Assembly: GCA_947561715.1 (NCBI GenBank)
Contig: OX387204.1
Span: 7,445,001 to 7,509,000, forward strand
Source: Ascidia mentula
Taxonomy: Eukaryota; Chordata; Ascidiacea; Phlebobranchia; Ascidiidae
Direction of reading: 5' to 3'
DNA: 64,000 nucleotides
The first letter of the stretch is position 1. Every line of letters starts with the position of its first letter. The notes under the pieces were generated by a model, which searched no databases, was not told the DNA's origin, and saw nothing but the letters and a program-made list of their open reading frames with translations. Shown piece by piece: positions 22,156 through 33,827 of the stretch. Both the position numbers and the translations under genes were made by a program.

Positions 22156-25100
22156 ATGAAGTTGCACTTCTTTGTGTTCGTTGCCGCATTGGCCGGCACT
22201 GCAATTGGACAATCAGGTAATGTATGTTTTTTTGCATAAACCATCGAATAACCGTCATAATACCTTAATAACTTTTTTTTAATCTTAGATGATTGTTCCA
22301 CCCTGAACGACTTGATTAAATACGGAGAAATAGTGTCTGGTAAGTTACAAAACATGCATAAAGTTATTTACTAAAACGTTTACCCACCATGTTTTGTTTA
22401 ACTAATACAGAATCGACTGCACCATGTCAAATTGTCCATCTCATTGTGCGGTATATGTTGGAGGTTGCTACACAAAAATAGGTAAATGCTGTTTGAAAAT
22501 AACATATTTAGTACAAGTGCTAATAAACGACATATCTGGACTTCTGGAAGAAAAAAATTACTAAACCTTAAGAATGATTGTTTGTCAAACAAATAAGTTA
22601 TTGTTTCAAATAAAATTTTAAGAAGAGTCTTTCGCAATAAGCCGGTTGATTTTTCATGTTTGCGAAATTTGTATCCACAATACACTATTGCCTCTAACAT
22701 TTAGTTCTTTCTTTGAACGACATTACATTGCATCTTTATTACAGTACCCATGGCCAAATTGCTCGAGCTGTACGGAGACTCAAGCAAAGTGGCAACCGGC
22801 AGAAGTTATGGAGGTAAGAAGAAAATCAAGCAATCCTGATTATAATTTCTAATTCGAGGCTAAGTTCGGTGTCTTGTTCTTACAACGCAGGTCCGCCATC
22901 TTTGTATTCCTACCCTCCCGTGATTTTGCCTCCGGTTTTTCCCCCACTGGCGCAGTGCCCTAAGCAGTTCCCGGAAAACTGCGGTATCAGCCAGCACGAT
23001 CCTAACTTATACAAGCTTCTGGAACCGCCTGTAAACGTCCCATACTGCAACAGGCAAGTCCAATAAGGTTCAGCAAGAAAATATGATGTAAAAAAACTTT
23101 GCAAGTTTCATTATAATCCTGATTTAAAATACAAAGTGTTATTCAAATTAGTGTTCAACCTGCTATTAGTACTGAATGATTACATGCTCTACTAGTGTTT
23201 GACTACAAACTTTAACTTGTAACCTAAAAACATACGATGACATAGTCCCCAAACTCTTGTACAGTAGTAAATTTTTACGCTTTAAATGTCGTTTTTAGGC
23301 TGCCTTGCAGCAGGAGTAATCCATCATTGGACACAAATAGTTTCCAGTGCCACTCGCAACCAGGTTGTTATTTTGACAACGGTCTTGCCGCGATTCGACG
23401 AGCTGCCGGCCATAGCGTTCTCCCCGGAGTCCCTGTATGTCATCTGGCCATCCGTAATAAGGAGTTCCATCGTCTCGCCAACAAATATACAACAACGGTG
23501 AGTTAAATAAACGATATATGTGATATACATTATTTGCCTTTTCTAAATTGCATGAAACTTTCCACTGACAACGCAACTAGTCTTGACATAGTTTCTCTTA
23601 TTCGTCAATAAAGGTAATTTCTGAAATTGTCCTATATTAGAAACAGTAATAACGGATTTACACATAGTTCAGAGAATAAACAGGCTTGCCCATACTGCCT
23701 AAAACATTAACATGTTTTATTTTGAAATTGAAAAATGTTTCGGCAGAAACTCATGTCATCGTCAGTTTAATGGTTGAACTTGCCCTACATTATTAACATA
23801 AAATAATTTCAGAAATATAAATTTTGATGTATGCGGGGTTGTTCATTATTCGTACTGAATCGAATGACGAGCACGTGGCATAAAACATAACCCGAATAGA
23901 GAGACGCGAGAATAAGGCAGCGCGCGCTTAAATGGCATAACCTGCGACGGTACAGCATTTTTATACAACATGTCGCTCCCTTTCAGTACACAGTAAAGTC
24001 TAAATTATTCGTTATTTTAGAATAACAAGGCATGGGACGGAATTTTCACAAACTGCTTCATCCAGCAAAACGCTGAAGCCATCCAGAGACAGCCGGCGGG
24101 TTGTTACATGGTCGATGTCCTGCTTTACATAGGAATTAAGCCAAAACGAACAGGGTGGCTCGGTAGGGCTTTGCTGACCTGTTTAAAATATTTAATAGAA
24201 TTAAAATATTTAGTTGTTGCTAAGAGAAACGATTTAACAGAATGACGTAATATCACTTAGCAACATTTTGTGTTGGAGAGCGTCACTCCTATCATAAAAT
24301 ACATAGGGTTATGCATCACTTAGATGATCTATAAAATAATTGTTATTATCTGCAGGAATTACCAAGACCGAGTGCTCATTCATCGGTGGCTGCTACAAGT
24401 CAGGGATTGGTTGCTACTATGCTGCTAAACTGCATAACGTACAAGTCCGTGCAGGCCGTGACACATATCGGCCTTCCACACCATCACCCAAAGATATTTT
24501 TGGCCAACCTATGTGTCTTCCTTTGAGTCAACACTCTTCCCCACAAGACTTTCTGAGCGGTTACCACTACTGTCGCCAATCAGGCTGCGTGTTGGATTCA
24601 TCAATAAACCACCAACTCATTCAATCTTATCTTCTCAACATTACAGCAAGTGTTGTTCCCGATCACCTCAAGCACGCCTTCTACAACCTGGTGATCAGTG
24701 GTGTGATCGCACCAGACAACTGGCAATATTACTTAAAGAAGCTCCAGGCCGAATACGTGCCCAACCCTTACAACAACAACCACGTTTATCCCGGTTACAG
24801 TCCCCTAAGCAACCTGAATCCCATTATCGCCTACAGACTTAACGTTTCTAATGCAGGCACTGCTACCGGTCGCTTCTACCAGACAGGAGGAAACGTAGGT
24901 TACCCACCACAAACTGGAACCTACCCCGTTTACCCACCCCAGACTGGAGGCAACCCTGTGTACCCACCACAGACTGGAGGCAACCCTGTGTACCCACCCC
25001 AGACTGGAAGCAACCCTGTGTACCCACCACAGACTGGAGGCAACCCTGTGTACCCACCACAGACTGGAGGCAACCCTGTGTACCCACCCCAGACTGGAGG

Positions 25101-26115
25101 CAACCCTGTATACCCACCCCAGACTGGAGTCAACCCTGTGTACCCACCCCAGACTGGAGGCAATCCTGTGTACCCACCACAGACTGGAGGCAACCCTATG
25201 TACCCACCCCAGACTGGAGGCAACCCTGTATACCCACCACAAACTGGAGGAAACCTTTTGTACCCACCACATGGTGTCCCTACTTACCCGAATGTGCCAA
25301 ACTACCCACCATACAACCAATATCCCCAACCACCAGTTTATCCTCCGTTTTACCCGACGCAACCTATTTGCCCTTACAGAAACTTCCGGCTGGGTTCTCA
25401 ATACGTTCTGACCGGAAGTTTTGCAGGGTGTTGTGAGCGACACATGTGCTACATTAACAGGAATGACGTGAACAACCAATACTCAGGCGTGGCGCCCTAC
25501 TACGCCGAGTGGCAGATGTGGTCAGCTTGCTCGGTATCATGTGGTGGAGGACAACGTACCAGGGAACGTCGTTGCGTTTCTTACAAAAAGGAACAGTGCC
25601 CAGGCGATGCGACCCAGACCCAGGTGTGCAACCCGGATGCGTGTCCTTTCTACGGCTCATGGAGCAACTGGGGATCGTGCAACGCGGCGTGTGGGGGTGG
25701 AAGTCAAACCAGAAGCCGCACCTGTCACCCAGCGGGCAACGGCTGCACTGGTGACGCGACTCAATCACGAATCTGTCGAGAAGGTGCCTGTCCTACTCTC
25801 AGTAACTGGTCCGAATACTCCGCTTGTAATGCCCATTGCGGAGTTGGGAAATATAACCGTACCAGAACCTGCGTTGACGGTGGAGCTTACGGCTGCCATA
25901 CTGTTACCGAACCACTTGTGAAAGTCTCCGACTGCGAAATATTCTGCGGCGACCGAGTTGAAGTCTCTTCCACCCCCTGCGTATACCCGGGTTGCCATGT
26001 GACTAAGACCTATGAATGTCGATACTTGGGAGGTCCCGGCCATTGCAACAATTTTGTATCCCAGGAAGTGGTTCGTTGTCATGAGAACTACTGTCAATTT
26101 TTATTCGGAAAATAA
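22156..26115 (+). CDS. Secreted trefoil-like/TSP1 protein,paralogue 2 with Pro-rich repeat
   Basis: Eight exons: 22156-22216 (signal peptide MKLHFFVFVAALAGTAIGQ), 22289-22339, 22411-22481, 22745-22813, 22891-23053, 23299-23497, 24021-24162 and 24356-26115. Exons 1, 2, 6 and 7 have the same lengths as in paralogue 3. The product has a Cys-rich N-terminus, trefoil-like modules (QPGCYFD...LPGVPVCH; GITKTECSFIGGCY), a 12-copy YPPQTGGNPV tract, three TSP1 repeats (WQMWSACSVSCGGG, WSNWGSCNAACGGG, WSEYSACNAHCGVG) and a Cys-rich tail. Two oddities: intron 5 has a GC donor (AACAG|GCAAGT), and exon 3 does not join exon 2 in the frame used by its homologues (a one-base phase conflict, giving a stop at the end of exon 3). 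This may be an assembly error, a null allele or use of the exon-3 ATG. AATAAA overlaps the stop codon; ATTAAA lies at 26148. Confidence 0.8.
24901..25260 (+). repeat. Coding minisatellite,12 x 30 bp
   Basis: Twelve head-to-tail 30-base units encode YPPQTG followed by GNPV, SNPV, VNPV, TYPV, GNPM or GNLL. Units differ mostly by single bases (for example CCAC/CCCC and GTG/GTA), a sign of recent unequal exchange. The 30-base period preserves the frame, so copy-number change alters protein length without breaking it. The tract lies between the trefoil-like and TSP1 parts of paralogue 2 and is absent from paralogues 1 and 3. Confidence 0.95.
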
Positions 26116-27722
26116 ATGGATGTTGACGCTGGTATTATGTGAATTGGATTAAAGTGAAGTTCTTTGTTTTTCGTCATTGTTGTGATCTAGAAAATATAAT
26201 ATATTCCTTGCATTGAAAAATTATGATTGTTTGTCGCAAGTGTGTCGTATAAACAACGACCTAAGCATGCAGAGTACAACAACACAGTGAAAATACGTAA
26301 TTATAACCAAGTTGAACGAAACACACTTTCAAAAATACATAGGGGTGGGTTATGAAAAAAAATGATATTTCGTACTGTTGCAATCGCGCTGACGAAAAAG
26401 TTAATTGTCTTGGGTATGAGGAAAGCAAAGTTTAGTCGATTGGGTAACATGGTCTGCTAGTCAAATGTTGCCAAAGATGAAACACAGAACAGGTCGAGAA
26501 CTACATCACACACAAATTTTAAAATGCGCTACTTTGTAGAAACGTCAGTAGAATTATCATCCTATCAACAACAACTGAGTGAAACGCAATAAGTTACAGT
26601 TTTCTATATTCATCTTATATATAAACCAGATGGTACAAAGTGTATATATACAAAAGTATTTCTAATATCTGTCCTGGATAACCGTCGTACACATTGGTTT
26701 ATGGTATATATCATGGAGCTTTAAACATTTTAAACTGAAGACAACATTTCCCGAACCATTTGACAGGGAACTCATGTTCTTGTTTTTACACGTATTCATA
26801 ACAATGAAATTGCTTCATCGTGTGTTTTGTGGCGATCCAAAAGTACGTTTTGTTGGTTTTCGGTCATGAAGTTGCGATCGCAGAAGTGGTCAGATTAATT
26901 TGTATTATGTGGCGGACGAGAACAAGTTTCTTACAAAGATGAAATGGGCCAGGGTGATGCGACCCAGACCCATTTGTGCAACTCGTAAGCGGGGCCAACC
27001 GAGGATCTTAGGTAAAAACAAATACCTCCGTATAAATATACCCCGTTGTGGAACATCAAAACCTTAGTAGAAAGTGCGTTGACGTTGGAGCTCACGGTTC
27101 CGCCTTCGAGATTTATGTGGCGACCGGTTGAAGGTCTATTCCACCCCTAGCGTTCTTCCTGGACAGCTTTGCAGCCAAGAGAAAATAACTGCTTGAGGGC
27201 TTCATTTTTTGTGAGTTGGGCAAAGCTGCGCTTTTGGTCTGGCTAAACTAATATTTTATTGCATTTAACTTGTGTTGTATGTAGTGTTTGCCTCATTGTG
27301 AGATGATATGGTACAGGCATGGAGACTGCGGCTGTATATGATGCTGAGGGACTAACAATACTAACATACGTGATCCTTGAGAATATAGCAATATCGGCAG
27401 TTCATATTGATTAAAATTATTACCACATTGTCGTCATAAACCTTCTGCGTAAAACTCTTAACACGTGTGATAGAAGACTGCATCCTTTCTCATTTTAGGA
27501 AATGCTGTGATGCTGCGGCAATTAAATTCCTTATTAACTGCAACAGAAGGCAGTGGTCTCTATTTTTGTGCGGTTTTGTTGTCGCGAACATTGACGGTTA
27601 CCAAGTGGCTACGTATGTGTTGCAATTATATACATTTTAGCATGTTGGTTTTAATATTTGTTTCTGCACTGGCTTAGGTATGTCAGCTTGATCGTGATCA
27701 TTAGCTCGAGTATAATTTAGCG
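26116..27722. other. Intergenic,paralogue 2 to adhesion GPCR
   Basis: It contains the decayed TSP1 copy listed below and otherwise AT-rich sequence without supported exons. No TATA box was clearly tied to the GPCR start, although ATTATATACAT occurs at about 27626-27636. Confidence 0.4.
26881..27163 (+). pseudogene. Decayed copy of a trefoil/TSP1 last exon
   Basis: The stretch GGTGATGCGACCCAGACCCA near 26953 and flanking bases match the first TSP1 repeat of paralogue 2 (25590-25630). A second block (GTTGACGTTGGAGCTCACGG near 27080, then a match to the CGGCGACCGAGTTGAAGTCT region) corresponds to the end of its third TSP1 and the tail. The intervening second repeat is missing, and the frame is broken by stops and indels. 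It is a partial tandem duplicate of the host gene family in the same orientation. Confidence 0.75.
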
Positions 27723-30700
27723 ATGGCCAAACTTCACTGCTTTTCGTTATTTTTTCTGTTTTCAGTCACCGCGGTTGAGCTTTTTGACACTGTTAGAAAT
27801 GGTGAGAAAATTTGGTAAATATACTTTAAAGCAGCGATGTTAAACCCAAAGCCCGCAATTTCTGTGAGCCTGTATATGAACTGTTTGTACGAATGTAAAT
27901 TTGGGTTTGTTAAAAAAAGAAAAATATAGAAGACACATCAGTCAAAATCTTGAAAGATCTGAGCTTCAAGAAATAAGCAAATTTGCAATCCATTGTCTGC
28001 AAAACGTGTTGTAAGCTATGAAATCAACATTGGACTCTTTAATATTTTAAAAAAGAAATGATTTAACCTCGATTTTTACTGCGCGACCCTTTTCGAAAAA
28101 GCATCAGTAATTATGTATTTCAGTTGAACATCACAGCTTCAAAAGACTCAAAAGATAAGTTTTTTTTCCCTTGTATAGAAATCTTCAAGGATCCACCCAG
28201 AATAAGTCGACCCAAGAAACTTACAACAAACCTGGATTTAATCTCGGATAGTAAAGGTTTGTGTTGTCTACGATTTCACTAAGTTCGGCGTGTTATCGCA
28301 CAATTTAGCAACCTCACTGTACTGCAACCTAAAAGGAAAAACACAAACGTGGTTACCCAGGTTTTGATAAATGCACTATAGTTGTGGTAGTATTAGTAGA
28401 CCTAATCATAAACATACGGTTCGATCAAAGGCGTAGACAGTCAGAATTTTTGTGGGAGTCAGGTTTATTGTAGGATTGGCAACTAAAACATTATGGTTCA
28501 ATTTTTTCACTACAATGCAAAAATTTAAGAATCTTTATCTTAGATCATTAAGAGGGGACATTTTCCCATTCACCTCTCCCTGGATACGTCAATAAATTCG
28601 ATCGTCCAGCTGTATGGTTTACACCCATAATTTCAAAGCAAATTTTATTTTTGTCTTGCTTAACCGTGGCGAAATAAGTTGATAGAGGCACAAATTCAAA
28701 ACTAAAGATTCAATAAACAGCGTTTGTTCGATAATTCTACGATTCAATTTCTTTTGCTATTTTGTTTCCCAGCTGGCAAACCAGACTATGCTATCAAGGT
28801 GGACTTCAACTTACTGTCAGGTTGTTGCTACACCGTTAAAACGGGAAAATGCTTAGATGCAAAGAATACAAAGCTGGCAGCAAACCATAAGACATTTTGG
28901 AGTAAGTTTTGACATGAACTGAGTTTTGCATATGTTTATGAGAAAAAATCAAGTTGATAATTTTGATATTGGCAGATACAGGAAAAAATCAAATAAGTCT
29001 GTTTTACAAATGCAGATTTCAGACGGTTTTGCAAAATTCGTGGTATTAATAAATGGAGGAAGGTCAGCTCAGAACTTTATCAAAAGTTCAACCTCACTTA
29101 TGTCTCGGGAGGTAAATGAGTAGAAAAAGAGATTGAAGTTTATATTCCTTGCTATAAGCAATAGAATCATATTTTGCATTGCCTTTAGTTTGGATTGCAT
29201 TTATTGCTTTTATTTGGGATTGTGGCGTTTAGTGCTTTTAGTTTGTTGCATTTTTGTGTTCTGATGAATATTTTTGTTACCTTTAGAGAAAAGGATAGAA
29301 GTTCATTCCTGCACGGGCAATGGTATGGTAATCTTAAACAGCATAAAAATGCATGCAACAGAAAATATTAAACTGGACAATTCTATGTAAAAATAAATTA
29401 ATTACACGTGCAACAGTAACCCGTAGATATGAATTTGAAGTCCAATGATACGTTAAGTTATAGGCAAACCTTTGAAGAATTGTGTTTTATATGAAAGAAA
29501 GCCTGGGCGTGGATTACACGGACCCAATTGTATCAACCCCGTTCACTGAAATATCGCGTAAGTTTATGCATAATGTGTTTGAAGTAAAACCAATGTGAAA
29601 AAATAATTTCGTAGAACATAGTTTATTGCATTTAGGAACGTCTTTTCCAAGGCTGTAAACGTATTTTCACACTGATTAAACTTTGGGTTGGTTTTGATCA
29701 CGTCCCGTCGATTAAAACAAGTGGTCGACTAATCTGGTAATCCTACGTTTTACTTCCCCTTGGCAGAATTTGAGACGGAAGTTGCAGAGAAAGTTGGTGC
29801 CTTCTTTCAACCAAACGTGACTGAAAATAAAAAGGATCTGCTGAACGGAATAAACAATCTTGAGACCCACCTTTGGACACTGGCCCAAGAAAAAGCACAA
29901 CCACTAGTAACATCGACCACGGTGCGGTCCGATTGGAGTAGTCAATACTCCATTATTCCTCTGAGCAATTATACGATCCCGGAGGTTGGAAACGTGGCCA
30001 CTCAATTGTTGATGCTTAATGGAAGCACCGGAGGCAGCCGAAAAAAGAGAAGTCTCTCGTCTCCTGTACTCTATGTCTTCACCCAATATTTCTTTGATCA
30101 TCATACAATGATGCCTTTCTATCCCCGCGTATCCACTCACAGTTCCTTCTGGCAGAAATCCAACTTTACAACCAACCATCCTACTGCGGTTGCTCCATAC
30201 ATTAACATCAACGTGTACAAGCAACCTAATATATCGGTCAACACGGGTGTTACGTTCAGAGTGAACATGACAGGTACTTTCAAAACTCTATTTTTGTCTA
30301 TTTTTTAAATCTATTTTTGTTACAGTTTTAAATGTTGAAAATTGAGTGATTAACACTGCTGGTAAAGGAAGTGCGCTATTTTTTTACTACTACAGCAAAA
30401 ACAAACTCTTTTTATGATACATTACAATCGTTGCTGAAAATATCGCCTTAAACTCGCGTATGCAAATACGCCTTTAAACAATTGCAGTTAATGATCTTTT
30501 CCGCAGCGGACACCACACTTCAAAATGTCGTTGAGCCGTGGCTGTTTCGTGAGTACAGATCGTGGTTTAAAGTTCTGTCCTTCGAATACATTTGTCTGCA
30601 AATGGATTTCGCCCAACAAATCTTCTCTCCAATCGGGTGCACCAGCATATCAGTAAATGCAGTGGTCACGTGCTCCTGTGATCAAACTGGTCTCTTCACC

Positions 30701-32273
30701 GTTGAGCCGAGAGTGGTTGCGCGTGTTAGGCCGCAAGGCTATGACGTGAGTGGAATAATGTAATGGGCACAGCACTGCACTATTATGCGTCTGCTGTACT
30801 GTTTTACAAGCTCGCTTTATGTTTTCAGTGCGTTGCAACATCAATCTAAAAAGAAAATAGTTCTAATTCCACAGGCAACTAATTTTACCACCCATATTTT
30901 TGCTTCAGTTGATCTTCTACGTGGGAATGGCCATTGGGATCCTTCTTCTCTTCGTAACATGGTTGGCGCTCATCAAGTTTGGCGGGCAAGTTAAGAGCGA
31001 ACGAGTGACGGTGCAGACCAACCTGGTGATGGCGCTGTCTTTACTCCACCTCGTGGTCGTGTTGGAGCAATCGGCAATTCAAAAGAAAACCTCGTGCGAG
31101 GCTGTCACATTTTTCACTCACTATCTCATGCTAGTCACTGGTTAGTGGTTTCACAGCAATATCCTAAAATACACCATATCGGCTTTATCTGATTAATTTA
31201 AATAACTAATGCAATAATAAAATCTTTTAAGATACATGTATTTACTACGCAGCTTGCTTCGCCCTGATCGAAGGCATCGCAATCTTGTGCAACCTCAACA
31301 ATCGCTCTCTTAGATTTGTCCGATTAAACCGATGCCGCCTGACCACAGTCCAGCTCTGCGTGGGATGGTTTTCGCCTATGCTTTTTGCTGGCATCGGTAT
31401 GGCTATTGGGTTTCCAGCAGGCGACTATATTTCAACACAATGGCGCGGCTACGACCGGTGCTGGATTCAAGAACAATCTTCCATACTAACAGGCGCTGTT
31501 ACAGCACCAATAGCAGTAATCTTTGTCTGTTGTTTTGCTTTGTGCGTGCCAATTTTCGCATTTGCAACTAACGACAGTCAAGAAGCAAAAATCGCCAGAA
31601 CAACTCCGGCTTTGTCGTATGACGCCATGACTGTCGTTGACGTGGACACCGATCACGTGCTTCGTATGTTGGTTGAGTACGTTCTGCTCTGCATCGTGCT
31701 GATGGTGCCGTGGATCCTTTACTTCATACCCGGTGAGCATAAAGAATTCTCCCAATTTTACCGAAAGTCTATTAAGAGTTACATAACTAGGTGTTAGTCA
31801 AGTCGGTCTAAGCTATAAACACGCAGTTGGTGTATTTCGGGCCTGCAAATTTTGAGACCAATGGCAACCCTGGGTAAAACAGTATTAGTGTTTAATAAGA
31901 TATACTTAGGTGTACCTTGCATGAAAAAATATTTCAGAATTAATTTACACAGACGTCAACCGCTTTCGCAATAAATAATTTCGTGTCATCATTTCAACCT
32001 GTTGCATCAACCTTCACTAAAAATAACTATTATTCCTATCTTTTTTCAGGAATTAACAGCATTGACGTCTCATTGCCTAAAATGTACGCAACAGTGGTGT
32101 TTATGAGCGCACAAGGCATCCTTGTGTTCTTCGTGTACGTCATCGGAAGTCGTGATGTACGTCGCTCCTTTCTGGGCAAGGAGGGAAATTATCCTACTCG
32201 GTATTTTCTCTACTGGTACGGACCAGAGCGAAAAAACGAAGAGGAATTGAATACAATAGATTATCACTATTAG
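27723..32273 (+). CDS. Adhesion-type GPCR (family B2)
   Basis: Eleven exons in one frame: 27723-27801, 28179-28256, 28773-28901, 29016-29111, 29287-29322, 29498-29557, 29767-30273, 30507-30745, 30909-31140, 31232-31732 and 32050-32273 (stop TAG); 726 residues. Exon 1 encodes a signal peptide (MAKLHCFSLFFLFSVTAVEL). The ectodomain has no recognised adhesion module but contains RKKR at about residues 251-254, a furin-type site. A GAIN/GPS-like region ends GCTSISVNAVVTCSCDQTG. Seven hydrophobic segments follow: FYVGMAIGILLLFVTWLALI, NLVMALSLLHLVVV, the TM3 block with CEAVTFFTHYLML..ALIEG typical of the family, a CVGWFSPMLFAGIG segment, an extracellular YDRCWI, then TM5-TM7. The GPS lacks the usual His-Leu-Ser/Thr, so self-cleavage is doubtful. 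It lies between two trefoil/TSP1 genes. The ligand is unknown. Confidence 0.88.
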
Positions 32274-33697
32274 AAAACGTTGCTAAACCCATAATTCCAA
32301 CCATTGGCCCAGGTATCTGGTGCTCAGTTTGGAATTAAAATTAAAATATATTACTTACACATGTTTTGGATTTGGTCCATTTTGATGGATATATCTTCGT
32401 TCGGATAAACGAGTAATAGATTGTGCATCAGGGGCACGTGAACTTTAGTTTTTTAATCTTTTCATGTATTTAATGTATTCATTTCTGTTTTGTTGAACGT
32501 TGCACTAACATAAAAGCAAAAAAATTATGAAGATTAAAGTTCCGAAATTGTTTTGTACATAAAGCAAGTGTAATTTCGCCCGACGTGTTTATTTGTTTTG
32601 TTTATTGATTCGCGTTTGTAGCTTTTGTGCTTGTTTTTGCATTTATTGTAAATAAACTAAAAACATGGTTTATATTTGTCGGTTTATTTTGCATAAGAAA
32701 ATTTTGCCTTTTTAAAGTAAAACCGTTCGTTCACTCCAGCTTTTGATGCTTCTTGAAAGTTTATGTTTTTGACATTTTGCCGAATTAATCAACGTTGCGT
32801 TACCACTTTGTAGCGGAGATGCAATATCAACATTCCACTGCTTTGTGAGAAGAAACGTTATTGCAGACAAATTCGAACGGAAAGATCTACTTGTGCTGAA
32901 ACAGTTATGTTTAACATTGCAAAAAATGCGCATTTTGCTCTGCGCTTTTAAAATGCTAATCTCTCCAGCAAACGACGCTTTCAGGACGGGCTGTAATGGT
33001 AAAACACCCTATCTGCTGAGGAAACATAACCTAATTTTGAAAATCAAAAATTTTAAGATCGGTAGTATGTATAATGCAATCATCTGACATTCACGCTTTC
33101 TCACACTGGTTCATGATTTTTTTTTCATTTTTGGCAAGCACTGCCAAATTTTTCACTGGTAAACACTGTTATGAGTTTTGGCATAAGAGCGATGTGATCC
33201 AAACAAGGTGATTTGGAAGTGAGACATCGAGGGTTATTGCTGCACGACCACCTGAACACAACGCAAAAATCGTGTCAAACTGGTGGTTTTGGTGAAACGA
33301 CAAAAAACATATATTGAGCGACACATCATGCATATGCAATATAGATTTTTTATTGGTTTCGATTTGGGACATATAAAAATAGATGCACGACAAGTGTAAT
33401 TTACGTCTGCGCACTGCAACGGCAACGAAGGACACAGTTATTCTTCCTCGAATAATTGCCGGTCTCGAAATGGCACGTCGCGTAGAACTCGTGTCGGATA
33501 ACGTGGAGATTCGGAAATGCAGAAAATTATACGCTCGCTACACAGTAAGCATTATATAGTTCCCGGTTCGGTCATCGGTAATCATTCTGTACGTGATTGG
33601 AAGACAACCTAATTTTAATTATTTTAAATAGCTAAAATTTGAGCTCGTGGATACAGGAACGGCGCACTTAATCACCAGTTCCACCATCGGCGCTGCT
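32274..33697. other. Intergenic,GPCR 3' end to trefoil/TSP1 paralogue 3
   Basis: ATTAAA (32334) and AATAAA (32651-32656) are candidate poly(A) signals for the GPCR. No supported exon was found in the rest. Confidence 0.45.
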
Positions 33698-33706
33698 TAT
33701 ATATAG
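33698..33706 (+). promoter_or_regulatory. TATA box of trefoil/TSP1 paralogue 3
   Basis: TATATATAG lies about 120 bases before the signal-peptide ATG at 33828. It implies a UTR of about 95 bases without the UTR intron seen in the other two copies. Confidence 0.55.
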
Positions 33707-33827
33707 GAATAAAACCGCTCTGTGGTTACATGCATTCGCCACTAAGATAAGGGTTCAACGGAAAGCCTTTGTAGTGGATATTGCAATCAGAACTTTAGCA
33801 ACAAACGTGCTCTGAAACAAAGAGAAG

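Noticed and set aside
21648-22355. 235-codon minus-strand open frame and an overlapping 130-codon plus frame
   Set aside because: They cross the TATA box, UTR intron and first two exons of paralogue 2, show no family resemblance, and both strands being open suggests chance.
24805-25479. Long antisense open frames (up to 224 codons) rich in Trp/Val/Gly
   Set aside because: They are created by the 30-bp repeat, whose period is a multiple of three, and lie wholly inside the coding exon of paralogue 2.
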